The notes under the pieces were generated by a model, which had not been told where the DNA came from, ran no database searches, and was given only the letters and a program-made list of their open reading frames with translations. Made by a program: the position numbers and the translations under genes. A DNA stretch of 64,000 bases from Chitinophagales bacterium (lineage in GTDB: Bacteria; Bacteroidota; Bacteroidia; Chitinophagales; LD1), in contig JAEUUZ010000003.1 of assembly GCA_016786765.1 (NCBI GenBank), forward strand, positions 248,001-312,000, given 5' to 3'. Of the stretch, positions 50,809 through 59,987 are shown one piece after another; within the stretch, counting starts at the first letter, position 1; each line of letters opens with the position of its first letter.

Positions 50809-52911
50809 ATGTTAAGAACGTATCCGAATACTACACTCGATAAGCTCGAGTTCGAAAAAATAAAAGAACAAATTGCCGGCCATTGCAAAAGTTCCCTCGG
50901 GAAAAAGCAAGTGGAGGTGATGTACATTTCCACCGAATACCTTGAAATTAAAAAGTGGCTAAAACAAACACACGAGTTCAAATCACTCACACAAACCGGC
51001 ACTTATTTTCCGTTAGATTATTTGGTGGATATCGATAAAGAACTGCAATTGCTGGGCATTGTGAATGCGGTATTATCAGAAGATCAGTTGGTGGATGTGA
51101 AAAAAACCTGTTTAGCCGTTCGCTCAGTATTCAATTTTTTCAAACATGACGAAGTGCTTTACCCCAACTTACTAAGCATTATAGCCGATAGTTATTACGA
51201 GAAAAAAATAGTAGAGCTTATCGATGCAGTGATTGATGAAGATAAACTGGTGCGCGATCGGGCATCAAAAGAATTAGCGCAGATTCGGGGCGATTTATCT
51301 AAGAAACGAACAGAGCTCAACAAAGTATTCAATCGAGTAATTCAAAAATACCAGCAAGCGAAAATTATTGCCGATGTAGAACAGTCGGTGCGTAACGGAC
51401 GCAGAGTAATTGCTATTCAAGCTGAGAGTAAACGTCAATTGGGCGGTATTATTCACGATGAATCCGATTCCGGTAAAACAGCGTATATAGAACCGGCTGA
51501 AACGATTCAACTCAACAACGATATTTTCGATTTAGAGCGTGCCGAAGGAAGAGAAGTGTATCGCGTGTTGCGTCAGCTCTCTGCCGATATATCGGTGTAT
51601 CGCGAATTACTAGTTGCCTATCAACACATATTGTCGCAGTTCGATTTTATTCAGGCAAAAGCAGCTTTTGCGGTTCGCATTGGCGCATCGTATCCGGTAT
51701 TGAAAGAAACGCCTGAAATTAAGCTTAGAAATGCATATCACCCTATTTTGTGGATGCGTAACAAACAATCAGGGAAAGAAACCATTCCGTTGACGATTCA
51801 CCTGAATCAAGAAAAACGAATTTTGGTGATTAGTGGTCCGAATGCAGGCGGGAAAACAATTTGTTTGAAAACTGTGGCGCTGTTGCAAGTGATGTTGCAA
51901 TCGGGCATGCTTATTCCGGCCGATGAACGTTCGGAGTTAGGTGTTTTCAGTCAGTTATATTTAGATATAGGTGATGCCCAAAGTATAGAATATGAATTGA
52001 GCACTTACAGTTCGCATTTGCAAACCATGAAACACTTCATCGAGTTTGCCGATAGTAAAACATTGTTTTTTGTAGATGAATTGGGTTCGGGTACAGATCC
52101 TGCACTGGGCGGGGCTTTTGCCGAAGTAATCTTAGAACGATTGGCAGAAGTAAAATCGTTCGGTGTGGTAACTACGCACTACCTGAATTTGAAAATCATG
52201 GCCAATAAAGTGAAAGGCATTATGAATGGTGCCATGAGTTTTGATGAAGAGAAGTTGTTGCCATTGTATCAGTTGGTGGTAGGGAAGCCAGGCAGCTCCT
52301 ATACATTCTCGATTGCCAAGCGAAGCGGATTACCCGAATCGATGATCAATCGTGCGAAAACCCTCGTAGATATTGACCATTTGCGTTATGATTATTTGTT
52401 GAGCATGGTCGAAATTCTCGAGAAAAAAGTGAAGGATGAGGCAGAAGTAATTCAACAAAAGGAAAAAGAAATTCAATCCGAAAAGGAAGAGGTTGCCGAC
52501 TTAAAAGGAAAGCTGTTGAAGTTAAACGATCAAATGCATGCCTTACAAATCGCCAAAAAGAATACCTCACCTTTTGTAAAGGAAGCAGAACGACAGTTAC
52601 AGAAATTACTCCGCGATTGGCAAACGAAAAAGGAAAGCGAGAAGGAAGTGGTAGCCGAGCAAACGCAGGTATGGATCGAAAAAATTGAAAAAGCAAACCC
52701 CCAACCTGCGAAGACTAAAACAAAGGAAGTAACGCCTCAGTTACCGCAATACGAATACATTGAAGGCGAGTTGCTGCCCGGTAAGCGAGTCTATATTCGA
52801 AAGATGGATAAAGTAGGTATACTGGATTCCGTAAAAGGCAATAAAGCGATTGTAATGCTTGATTTGTTGCGTCTAACGGTTGCTAAGGAAGAACTGCGAT
52901 TAGTGAAATAG
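50809..52911 (+). CDS. mutS2: MutS2-type protein lacking the Smr nuclease domain
   Basis: 700 residues from the ATG at 50809 (MLRTYPNTTLDKLEFEKI, the usual MutS2 opening); the ATG at 50782 is possible, and the far-upstream in-frame starts would overlap the wbqC promoter and gene. Core/clamp helices (about 30-320), ATPase domain with GPNAGGKT near 343, STYSSHLQTMKHF, and DELGSGTDPALGG, then a long coiled coil (about 530-640) and a KOW-like end (GKRVYIRKMDKVGILDSVKG). MutS2 normally closes with an Smr endonuclease domain; here none is seen. MutS2 acts on recombination intermediates or stalled ribosomes. Single gene. Confidence 0.92.
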   Translation: MLRTYPNTTLDKLEFEKIKEQIAGHCKSSLGKKQVEVMYISTEYLEIKKWLKQTHEFKSLTQTGTYFPLDYLVDIDKELQLLGIVNAVLSEDQLVDVKKTCLAVRSVFNFFKHDEVLYPNLLSIIADSYYEKKIVELIDAVIDEDKLVRDRASKELAQIRGDLSKKRTELNKVFNRVIQKYQQAKIIADVEQSVRNGRRVIAIQAESKRQLGGIIHDESDSGKTAYIEPAETIQLNNDIFDLERAEGREVYRVLRQLSADISVYRELLVAYQHILSQFDFIQAKAAFAVRIGASYPVLKETPEIKLRNAYHPILWMRNKQSGKETIPLTIHLNQEKRILVISGPNAGGKTICLKTVALLQVMLQSGMLIPADERSELGVFSQLYLDIGDAQSIEYELSTYSSHLQTMKHFIEFADSKTLFFVDELGSGTDPALGGAFAEVILERLAEVKSFGVVTTHYLNLKIMANKVKGIMNGAMSFDEEKLLPLYQLVVGKPGSSYTFSIAKRSGLPESMINRAKTLVDIDHLRYDYLLSMVEILEKKVKDEAEVIQQKEKEIQSEKEEVADLKGKLLKLNDQMHALQIAKKNTSPFVKEAERQLQKLLRDWQTKKESEKEVVAEQTQVWIEKIEKANPQPAKTKTKEVTPQLPQYEYIEGELLPGKRVYIRKMDKVGILDSVKGNKAIVMLDLLRLTVAKEELRLVK

Positions 52912-52919
52912 TTTCGTAA

Positions 52920-53603
52920 TCAATATTTCAGAAACTTTATTGTATTGCGTTTATTGTTGTTGAGAAGCAATTCGCAAAGGTACATGCCGCGTGGTAGTAT
53001 ATCAATGTTTATACTGATGTTGTTTTCATCATGACTTTGTTGCAACAAAAGTTGTCCTGCCAAATCAAAAATTCTTACTTGTTTGAGGTTGTTATTAGCA
53101 GTCACACCACTGTGAATGGAGAGTTGGTTTCCGTTTACAGTAAGATAGTGCTTATTTTTTGTAAATCCTTCAATGCCAAGCGCTTGGTGAATGGTAATCG
53201 GAACTCGAATAGAATCTTTTGGAGGCAGCGTAGTCATTGGCCAAATCACAATAATATCGGGTCCGGCTTTAAAATATTGCTCGTCTACTTTCACTGTAAA
53301 CAAAGCCGGGATTTCTTCTTTAGGGTCAAGTGTAATTTGGGTTCCACTATACGGTGGCGAACTGAGAATGTTTTTGTTGCTTAAGTTTTGAATGCCATTG
53401 GCTACTTCAAAGCTAACAACCCCCGAAAAAGAGTTTGTACTATCTGTATTCTGTAAATTTGCAAATACCAATATTTCATCGCCCAAAGCCGGTGCAGTAT
53501 CAGATACTGTAATCACATTCAGCCGGAGACTGCTTTGCGAAAAGCCTATTGTTGCTGTCAAAAGCAACCCAATGAATAAAATGTATCGTCTAGTACACGA
53601 CAT
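52920..53603 (-). CDS. Small secreted protein with T9SS sorting domain
   Basis: 227 residues. Signal peptide (YILFIGLLLTATIGFSQ). The middle is a beta-sandwich of the CARDB/DUF11 sort: LRLNVITVSDTAPALGDEILVFANLQNTDSTN, PALFTVKVDEQYFKAGPDIIVIWP. The last ~70 residues form a T9SS sorting domain, somewhat degenerate (HYLTVNGNQLSIHSG, QVRIFDLAGQLLLQQ, GMYLCELLLNN). Probably a surface or matrix protein. Convergent with mutS2, 8 bases between the stops. Confidence 0.83.
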   Translation of the reverse strand: MSCTRRYILFIGLLLTATIGFSQSSLRLNVITVSDTAPALGDEILVFANLQNTDSTNSFSGVVSFEVANGIQNLSNKNILSSPPYSGTQITLDPKEEIPALFTVKVDEQYFKAGPDIIVIWPMTTLPPKDSIRVPITIHQALGIEGFTKNKHYLTVNGNQLSIHSGVTANNNLKQVRIFDLAGQLLLQQSHDENNISINIDILPRGMYLCELLLNNNKRNTIKFLKY

Positions 53604-53699
53604 GTTTTTGCTACTTATACAACAAAGATAAAAACAGCCTTCAGAAGGTTGCTTACCAATTTACTTGTTTCTTACTTGTTTAAAGCATAATTTTAAGTT

Positions 53700-55169
53700 A
53701 TGGATTCACTACGTACCATCATAGCATCATTATCACGCGAGGAAGTTCGGCATTTTAAAATGTACTTGAAACGTGTGCAAACAGCGGAGGAGCGGAAAGA
53801 TGAAATGTTATTTGATTATATCCGTACCAAAGGAGAGGACTATAACGAAGACAAAGTCTTTCGAAAATTATATCCGGGCATAGAAGATAAAAATTCTTTT
53901 TATCGGTTGAAGAATCGTTTACAGGACATGATTTGCGAAAACTTAGTGATGTTACACGATGCCAAAGACGAGCAAAGCAAGCTCTTGCACTATCATGCCG
54001 TGTATCACGTATTTGCCGGAAAAAGTCAGTTTGAACTCGCCTTACACTACTTAAAAAAGGCAGAAAAACTGGCAGAGAAAGCCGAAAACTTAGAAATGCT
54101 GGATTTGATTTTTGCTGGCTTTGTAAAAATATCTAATGAGTTGCCAGAAATCAATCCGGAAGCCTATATCGAGAAGCGAAGACAAAATGCTGAACGCTTG
54201 AATAAGTTGCGCGAGATGGATCAAATTCTTTCAATAGTGGTGTATCGTATGAAAATGTCGCAAGCCAAGGGCCGCGAAGATTTGAATACACTTGCCATTC
54301 TCGATGACATCACCCAAAAATACAGCGATGATGATGCTTTGTCGAATAGTAAAACCTTTCAAACGCGTATCTATAGAGCAGTTAGTCAAACGTTGTTACA
54401 GCGTCACAACTATAAAGAGTTACAACGCTTCATGGTGGCTATCTACAAACGTTTCACCAGTAGTAATTGGTTCGATAAAACAAATCACGATACAAAATTG
54501 CAAATGTTAGTGTATTTGGTGAATTCCTTTTCCATGATTAAAAATTATAAGGGCTCATTGGGTTATGCCGATGAGTTGGGCAAGGAAATGGAACGGTTCA
54601 ATAAACTGCATTACGATAAATACGCTTTGTATTATTACAATGCACAGGTGATTAATTATTCCGAAACCGACCCTGCCAAAGCCTTACAAGCTTTACGTGA
54701 GCTCGAGGCAAGTATGGCCGGAAAACTATCTACCTACTACGAAATGTTTATTCATCTCAATCGAGGAATTTTGAATTTCAAAGTTGGAAAATACCAAGAT
54801 GCGATTCGTAGTTTTGTGAAATACTACACCAACGACTATTACAAACAGTCCGATTCGCTTTTCAAACTGCGTGTAGCCATTGTAGAATTAATGATGCACG
54901 TAGAATCGAAAGATATTGAAAGTACACAAATAAGGCTTGAACAAGTAAGACGACAATTTAAAGAGGAGTGGCAAAACGAAGAAGCTTATGCCGAGAAAAA
55001 AATCTACGATTTGTTGAAACTTGTAGCCAAGTGGGACGGGCGATGGAAGAACGAATCTGTTACAAATACGATTAAGTCGTTGTTAACCGACAAGGCAATG
55101 CGCAAACACGAAGGCAGTCAATTGGTGAATTACTTACAGTGGATTAAAACAAAGGAACAATTGAAATAG
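53700..55169 (+). CDS. Uncharacterised ~490-aa helical (TPR-like) protein, paralogue B
   Basis: 489 residues, helical and charged throughout, no signal peptide. N-terminus LRTIIASLSREEVRHFKMYL corresponds to that of the 488-aa protein at 16210, and overall size and repeat pattern agree. Segments such as KSQFELALHYLKKAEKLAEKAENLEM and GILNFKVGKYQDAIRSFVKYY look like TPR units. It lies 100 bases before a large T9SS adhesin-like gene. Function unknown; an intracellular scaffold or regulator is plausible. Confidence 0.8.
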   Translation: MDSLRTIIASLSREEVRHFKMYLKRVQTAEERKDEMLFDYIRTKGEDYNEDKVFRKLYPGIEDKNSFYRLKNRLQDMICENLVMLHDAKDEQSKLLHYHAVYHVFAGKSQFELALHYLKKAEKLAEKAENLEMLDLIFAGFVKISNELPEINPEAYIEKRRQNAERLNKLREMDQILSIVVYRMKMSQAKGREDLNTLAILDDITQKYSDDDALSNSKTFQTRIYRAVSQTLLQRHNYKELQRFMVAIYKRFTSSNWFDKTNHDTKLQMLVYLVNSFSMIKNYKGSLGYADELGKEMERFNKLHYDKYALYYYNAQVINYSETDPAKALQALRELEASMAGKLSTYYEMFIHLNRGILNFKVGKYQDAIRSFVKYYTNDYYKQSDSLFKLRVAIVELMMHVESKDIESTQIRLEQVRRQFKEEWQNEEAYAEKKIYDLLKLVAKWDGRWKNESVTNTIKSLLTDKAMRKHEGSQLVNYLQWIKTKEQLK

Positions 55170-55269
55170 TTGTCTTAAGTAAGTAAGAAAAGTCTTATTC
55201 TGATATTATTTTCCTCTTTTATCGAATCATATTTGTACTGTAATTCAATTTCATTCTAAAACAGATATT

Positions 55270-58200
55270 ATGAAAACACACAAATTAATCATGGCATGTT
55301 TGCTCATTATGATGGGCATGTATGCCAAAGCACAAATAGGTTGTCAAGCCTATTACCTTTTTAATGTAAATGGGAATACGGTACAGTTCAATGATACCAG
55401 TTATAGCAGTACACCTGTAGGTGGAACAATTTCCTATTCCTATTTATGGACATTTAGCGATGGCTCAAGTTCAACACAACAAGACCCTTTACATACCTTT
55501 GCGCAGCCGGGAACATACAATGTGTGTCTGCTTTTCAGCGTGGCGCAAAATGGGGTAACTTTTTGTTCAGATACCTTCTGTAATTCCATTACTATAAATC
55601 CTTGTTCGAACCCTCCGGTAGTAACAGTAACCGGTAATTCATTAATCAATGCCGGACAATCTACAACCTTAACGGCTACAGCGGCATTAGGTACAGCGCC
55701 TTATTTTTATGTATGGAGCACTGGTGCAAACACGGCTCAAATAACGGTATCGCCAACCAATACCACAACCTATTGTGTTACGGTTTACGATAATATGCAA
55801 TGCTCTGCAAGTTATTGCCATATAGTTCAAATCAATACCTCAACACTTAAACCATTAGCTGCTGATGATTCAACCTGCACCACACCTGGTAATGCGGTGG
55901 TTATCGATGTTTTAAACAATGATCAACAGTTAAGCTCGCCAACCGTTTCAATCTTAGGAACATCTACAGGCACAACAACGTTAAGTCCATCGGGCGCATT
56001 AGGGTACGAACCAAACGCAGGTTTTAACGGAACGGCTTATATCTATTATAGTGTATGTAATTCAAATGGATTATGCGACACCGGTAAAGTATCAGTATGG
56101 GTGTCTCCAAACTGTATAAATGTAAATCACCCACCGGTAGCACAACCTTTTACTACACAAATGTGTAATACTGCTTCTGGACGTGATATAGATTTAACAT
56201 CACTCACTTCAGACCCAGATGCAAATGATTCTTTAACTTATTCTATAGTAGTGAATGCTGTTCCTGGCATAGCAACCTTCATTTCTTACGGAATGATTTA
56301 CTATACTCCAGTACCTGCATTTAGCGGTCTAGATCAATTCGTTTATTCAGTATGTGATAACGGAAGCCCGCAATTATGTGATACTAATACGGTTTACATC
56401 TATGTAGATAGTTGCGGCAATTCTTGCCCTAATCCACCGCAAGCTTTTATTACTAAAACAGCTGCAGGTTTATGCGATGTGTTAACCGTTACTATTGGCG
56501 GAGGCGTTGCTCCATATACTTTTATGTGGAACAATGGAATGACAGGTTCAGTTGTAACTGTCTGCAATGTTTCCACTTGTTATACTGTTACGGTTTTAGA
56601 TGCCAATGGATGTTCAGCTACTGCAACCTATTGCTATGGCCAACAACCCACTTGCTACGATACCATTTGCGGTGAAGTATTTAACGACATCAACGGCAAT
56701 GGCGTGAAGGATGCCGGAGAACAAGGTATTTCTAATACCTATGTGAATGCCGGAAACTATACAGCTTTCACCGACACGTTTGGTCATTACGAAATTGTTG
56801 TCCCTTGTGGAACAAACTACATCTACGCTTATCCTAATCCAAACCAAAATTGCTGTGTGGTAACAACAGTGCCGGTGCCAAATCCTTTAGATTCTACACA
56901 GGGTGGCTATTACCTATTGAACGATACATCCGGCTCAAAAATTTGCGGCTTTAATTTTGGCTATCAAAATTCAGGCGTTACCATCTCCGGATTCATTTAT
57001 TTAGATGCAAACAACAATGGAGTAAAAGATCCGGGCGAAGGTCCTGTAGCTTACCAAAGTGTTATTGTTGGCGGATATTATGCATACACCGATCAAAGCG
57101 GCTATTATGTGATTAACATGCCTGCCGGAAATTATGCTTTATCGTGCACACCATATGCACCATATACAGGAGCAACCGTTTCACCTGCATCTATTAGCGT
57201 GAACGCCACTACAGTGGGTGCAACATATCCAAACAACAACTTCGGTATCTATGTACAACCGGGCGTTAACTTAGAAATCTCGATTGGACAAATTTCTACC
57301 GTAGCACCGGGCTTCCCGGCTTACTATTGGGTAGATGTATGTAACGTTGGAACCGTTACAACAGGCGGAGTAGCAAGCATGTATTACGATCCGAGTTTGT
57401 TATTTACCTACGCATCTCCAACACAAACCTCACACAACACAAGTGCACATACGCTTTCGTTTAATGTGCCAACATTAGTTCCTGGCGATTGCGTTGGATA
57501 TTATGTGAACTTTACTTTGCCAACCTCTGTAGCATTGGGAACACCTGTGTTTAACTTGGTTACCGTAACACCAACCATCAATCCTGATATTAACTTGGCG
57601 AATAACAGAGATACGCTCCACCAAATCGTTACAGGTTCATGGGATCCAAACAACAAGTTAGCCAACGGAACGTACACGCATCCTGAAACATCAACCAAAT
57701 ACATCTTGCCGAATACCGACTTAGAATACACCGTGAACTTCCAAAACACAGGAACAGCTCCGGCAGTGAACGTGATTATCAAAGATGAGTTACAAGCGAA
57801 TATAGATTTGAATTCATTCAAAATGTTAGGCGCAAGCCACAACTGCCAAGTAGTTCGCGATGGCAACAAGTTGAATTTCAAATTCAGCAATATTATGTTG
57901 GCCGATAGTTTCCACAACGAAAAAGAAAGTCACGGCTTTGTACGTTTCTCCGTGAAACCGAATACTGCAGCTATTGGAACCATCGTTAACAATACAGCAG
58001 AAATATTCTTCGATTTCAACGAAGCTGTAGTTACTAATACTGCCGAGAATGTAATAGCAGTAACCACTGGAATTGATGGCGAATTAGAGGCCACAAATAT
58101 CGTAGTTGCTCCAAATCCATTCTCTTCGTTCACCACTATCTCGGTAAAAGGCGCAGCAGCAGAAGAGATGCAGTTAACCGCATTCGACTTAACCGGTAGA

Positions 58201-58335
58201 ATCGTAGCAAATCAAACCTACGCTAACCCACAAGCCATGCAGTTCAACCGAAACGAATTGAAACAAGGCGTTTACATCTACGAGTTGAAACAACACGGAC
58301 AACTCATCGGCAAAGGAAAACTAGTCATAGAATAA
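55270..58335 (+). CDS. Large SdrD-like surface protein with PKD, SdrD-B repeats and T9SS domain
   Basis: 1021 residues. Signal peptide (IMACLLIMMGMYAKAQ). Domains in order: PKD (about 40-110, YLWTFSDGSSSTQQDPLHTFAQPGTY), Ig-like and Cys-rich segments (110-460) including two cadherin/tandem-95-like units (VVIDVLNNDQQL, GFNGTAYIYYSVC; GLDQFVYSVCD), two SdrD-B calcium-binding-type units (FNDINGNGVKDAGEQGI near 470, LDANNNGVKDPGEGP near 580), a DUF11/DUF7619-like region (SWDPNNKLANG, LEYTVNFQNTGTAPA), and a T9SS sorting domain (VAPNPFSSFTTISV ... GVYIYELKQHG). Probably an adhesin or structural surface protein. Ends with its own terminator. Confidence 0.92.
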   Translation: MKTHKLIMACLLIMMGMYAKAQIGCQAYYLFNVNGNTVQFNDTSYSSTPVGGTISYSYLWTFSDGSSSTQQDPLHTFAQPGTYNVCLLFSVAQNGVTFCSDTFCNSITINPCSNPPVVTVTGNSLINAGQSTTLTATAALGTAPYFYVWSTGANTAQITVSPTNTTTYCVTVYDNMQCSASYCHIVQINTSTLKPLAADDSTCTTPGNAVVIDVLNNDQQLSSPTVSILGTSTGTTTLSPSGALGYEPNAGFNGTAYIYYSVCNSNGLCDTGKVSVWVSPNCINVNHPPVAQPFTTQMCNTASGRDIDLTSLTSDPDANDSLTYSIVVNAVPGIATFISYGMIYYTPVPAFSGLDQFVYSVCDNGSPQLCDTNTVYIYVDSCGNSCPNPPQAFITKTAAGLCDVLTVTIGGGVAPYTFMWNNGMTGSVVTVCNVSTCYTVTVLDANGCSATATYCYGQQPTCYDTICGEVFNDINGNGVKDAGEQGISNTYVNAGNYTAFTDTFGHYEIVVPCGTNYIYAYPNPNQNCCVVTTVPVPNPLDSTQGGYYLLNDTSGSKICGFNFGYQNSGVTISGFIYLDANNNGVKDPGEGPVAYQSVIVGGYYAYTDQSGYYVINMPAGNYALSCTPYAPYTGATVSPASISVNATTVGATYPNNNFGIYVQPGVNLEISIGQISTVAPGFPAYYWVDVCNVGTVTTGGVASMYYDPSLLFTYASPTQTSHNTSAHTLSFNVPTLVPGDCVGYYVNFTLPTSVALGTPVFNLVTVTPTINPDINLANNRDTLHQIVTGSWDPNNKLANGTYTHPETSTKYILPNTDLEYTVNFQNTGTAPAVNVIIKDELQANIDLNSFKMLGASHNCQVVRDGNKLNFKFSNIMLADSFHNEKESHGFVRFSVKPNTAAIGTIVNNTAEIFFDFNEAVVTNTAENVIAVTTGIDGELEATNIVVAPNPFSSFTTISVKGAAAEEMQLTAFDLTGRIVANQTYANPQAMQFNRNELKQGVYIYELKQHGQLIGKGKLVIE

Positions 58336-58353
58336 TACCATCGCTTTTGTTGC

Positions 58354-58387
58354 AAAGGGTAAGGTGAGTCATCATCTTACCCTTTTT
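58354..58387 (+). terminator. Terminator of the SdrD-like gene
   Basis: A 10-bp stem (58354-58363 with 58376-58385), loop of 12 bases, then TT-rich sequence. Confidence 0.78.
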
Positions 58388-58407
58388 TATTTTGATGATT
58401 TGCATGT

Positions 58408-58498
58408 GGGCGTGCTCCACTAAGAAGCGGGCCGCGCTGTCCGCTGCAATCTTTGCCTCTCGGAATCGGCAAAGGATTTCCGCTTCCATCGCTCACGC
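58408..58498. repeat. GC-rich intergenic repeat-like element
   Basis: A sharply GC-rich island in AT-rich surroundings, with the core CTGTCCGCTGCAATCTTTGC and an inverted pair CTTTGCC (58451-58457) / GGCAAAG (58468-58474), then GGATTTCCGCTTCCATCGCT. From memory, very similar stretches are scattered in many Bacteroidota genomes as intergenic repeats. A 78-codon open frame that crosses it is not a gene. With the next element it fills the 322-base gap between the SdrD-like and ORF6N genes. Confidence 0.6.
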
Positions 58499-58524
58499 AA
58501 ACATTGTGCAAGTAAGTTTATTTT

Positions 58525-58562
58525 GTCATCCTGAGCAAAGTCTTCGGAGCGAAGAATCTGCA
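58525..58562. repeat. Short REP-like element (GTCATCCTGAGC type)
   Basis: GTCATCCTGAGC followed by a small hairpin CTTCG-GAG-CGAAG (58542-58554) and AATCTGCA. The GTCATCCTGAGC...GAAGAATCT pattern is a widespread dispersed repeat in bacterial genomes of this phylum. Confidence 0.6.
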
Positions 58563-58657
58563 TTGAAAATGAACAAAAAAAATTATAGTATCCTTTTTAT
58601 TTATTTGGAAATTGAGTTTTACTTTTAGTAATTGTTGCAAACCAAGCACAACAACTA

Positions 58658-59212
58658 TTGCAAAATCAATTAACCCCAAATATGAAAAGGCAAGTACTCA
58701 TCCCCGAAACAATTATCATCAGCAAAATTTTGCATTTGCGAAATAAAAAAGTGATGATCGATAGAGATTTAGCAACATTATATGGCGTTGAAACAAAACG
58801 GCTAAACGAAGCTGTAAAACGGAATAGTTTCCGATTTCCTGAAGATTTCATGTTTCAACTTACAAAGCAAGAAAAAGACGAGGTGGTCGCAATTTGCGAC
58901 CACCTCGGTCCGCTTAAATTTTCTAAAACATTACCCTTTGCATTTACAGAACATGGCGCTGTAATGCTTGCGAGTGTAATTAATAGCGAAACGGCAATAG
59001 CTATGAACATTCAAATTGTGCGTGTATTTATGCAAATGCGCGAAATGGCGCTAACACACAAAGACATTTTGGTAAAACTGATGAAAGTAGAGCAGAAGAT
59101 TACAGCTCACGATGCCGATTTAAAATTGCTCTTTGAAGCCGTTGGAAAAATGCTTGATGAACCCCAAACAGAAAGAGTAAGAATAGGGTATAAAACTAAA
59201 GACATAAAATAA
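58658..59212 (+). CDS. ORF6N-domain protein
   Basis: 184 residues from the ATG at 58658, or 176 from the Met at 58682 (MKRQVLIPETI), which looks the more typical start. The ORF6N domain is at 15-125: IISKILHLRNKKVMIDRDLATLYGVETKRLNEAVKRN, FPEDFMFQLTKQE, LPFAFTEHGAVMLASVI. The C-terminal third is a coiled coil. ORF6N proteins are KilA-N-related DNA-binding proteins of phages and bacteria; those in Bacteroidota are common and their role is unknown. Inside the frame (58880-58906) lies a perfect 13-bp-arm palindrome coding EVVAICDHL, and an almost identical palindrome begins on the last base of the stop codon. No phage genes are near. Confidence 0.88.
   Translation: MQNQLTPNMKRQVLIPETIIISKILHLRNKKVMIDRDLATLYGVETKRLNEAVKRNSFRFPEDFMFQLTKQEKDEVVAICDHLGPLKFSKTLPFAFTEHGAVMLASVINSETAIAMNIQIVRVFMQMREMALTHKDILVKLMKVEQKITAHDADLKLLFEAVGKMLDEPQTERVRIGYKTKDIK
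58880..58906. repeat. Perfect palindrome inside the ORF6N gene
   Basis: Arms GAGGTGGTCGCAA / TTGCGACCACCTC with one central base, in frame. Bases 58881-58911 match 59212-59242 at 28 of 31 positions. Confidence 0.9.
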
Positions 59213-59242
59213 GGTGGTCGCAATATACGACCACCTCTGTCC
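59212..59242. repeat. Second copy of the palindrome on the ORF6N stop codon
   Basis: Arms AGGTGGTCG (59212-59220) and CGACCACCT (59228-59236) around a 7-base centre. The first base is the last base of the TAA stop. A T-rich stretch follows about 20 bases later, so it may also work as a terminator. Confidence 0.88.
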
Positions 59243-59367
59243 CTTCCTATTTTTGTTTTTCGAACCAACATATTTAGTTTTACCCCTTTTTGTTTCTCTA
59301 CTTTTTGTAACTTTAAAAAGCAAAAAAATCACTATTCAAAAGCGACCCCAACCCTTAGAACGATACT

Positions 59368-59892
59368 ATGAAACAACTCATTGATGATATAGAAGGCTTA
59401 CTAATTTTTTTCTTTGTAGTAATATTCCCTTTGTTTTATCTATTCCAAAATACTTGTCGTAGTTATGAGTATCACAAAGAATTAGAAAAGAGGGGAGTAA
59501 CCGCAACAGCTAATTTTCCTCCTCCCTTTTGGTTAGGTGGTGGGAAAACTGCAACTGCGTTTCCTTTTGTATTCAAGTACCAAGGAGAAATAGATACAGG
59601 TTACTATACGTGGCAGACTAGTCGGATCAGGGATATTGATAGAGAAGAGCAACCATTTTTAAGAAATGCTGAGGTGATTTTCTTGCCGGAAATGCCTGAA
59701 AAGGCAATATTCAAGATTGATTTATACTATTTTAATCAAATGATGTGGGGAGAATTTTGGCCATTTTTTACAGGCAATTCATTTTGGTTATCTGTACTAG
59801 CGATATGCTTTATAATATACATGTCCCTTGGGTTATATGCGTTGAAAAGGGATAGGAAAAGGAACGGTTCAATTCCACCTACTTCTGACTGA
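59368..59892 (+). CDS. Membrane protein with two transmembrane helices (DUF3592-like build)
   Basis: 174 residues. Helices at about 9-28 (GLLIFFFVVIFPLFYLFQ) and 132-157 (FWLSVLAICFIIYMSLGLYAL), enclosing a ~100-residue loop predicted as beta-rich (VTATANF, FPFVFKYQGEIDTGYYTWQTSR, AEVIFLPEMPEKAIF). The V.A.......F.Y...G........... V.YLP..P..A order recalls the DUF3592 family, but I am not sure. A single gene in a repeat-rich stretch; function unknown. Confidence 0.7.
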   Translation: MKQLIDDIEGLLIFFFVVIFPLFYLFQNTCRSYEYHKELEKRGVTATANFPPPFWLGGGKTATAFPFVFKYQGEIDTGYYTWQTSRIRDIDREEQPFLRNAEVIFLPEMPEKAIFKIDLYYFNQMMWGEFWPFFTGNSFWLSVLAICFIIYMSLGLYALKRDRKRNGSIPPTSD

Positions 59893-59987
59893 AGTAATTT
59901 TCAATCTCAGCGTCTAGCATCTATTCAAAAGCAGCCGGAGGCATTTTGAAGACTCACTCGCTGGAAGCGAGCGAGGGCGCGTTGTGT

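Noticed and set aside
58392-58628. 78-codon open frame between the SdrD-like and ORF6N genes
   Set aside because: It runs through two dispersed repeat elements; the translation has no protein-like pattern.
58658-59212. ORF6N gene as a sign of a prophage
   Set aside because: No integrase, structural, lysis or att-like sequences nearby; such genes are common in chromosomes of this phylum.
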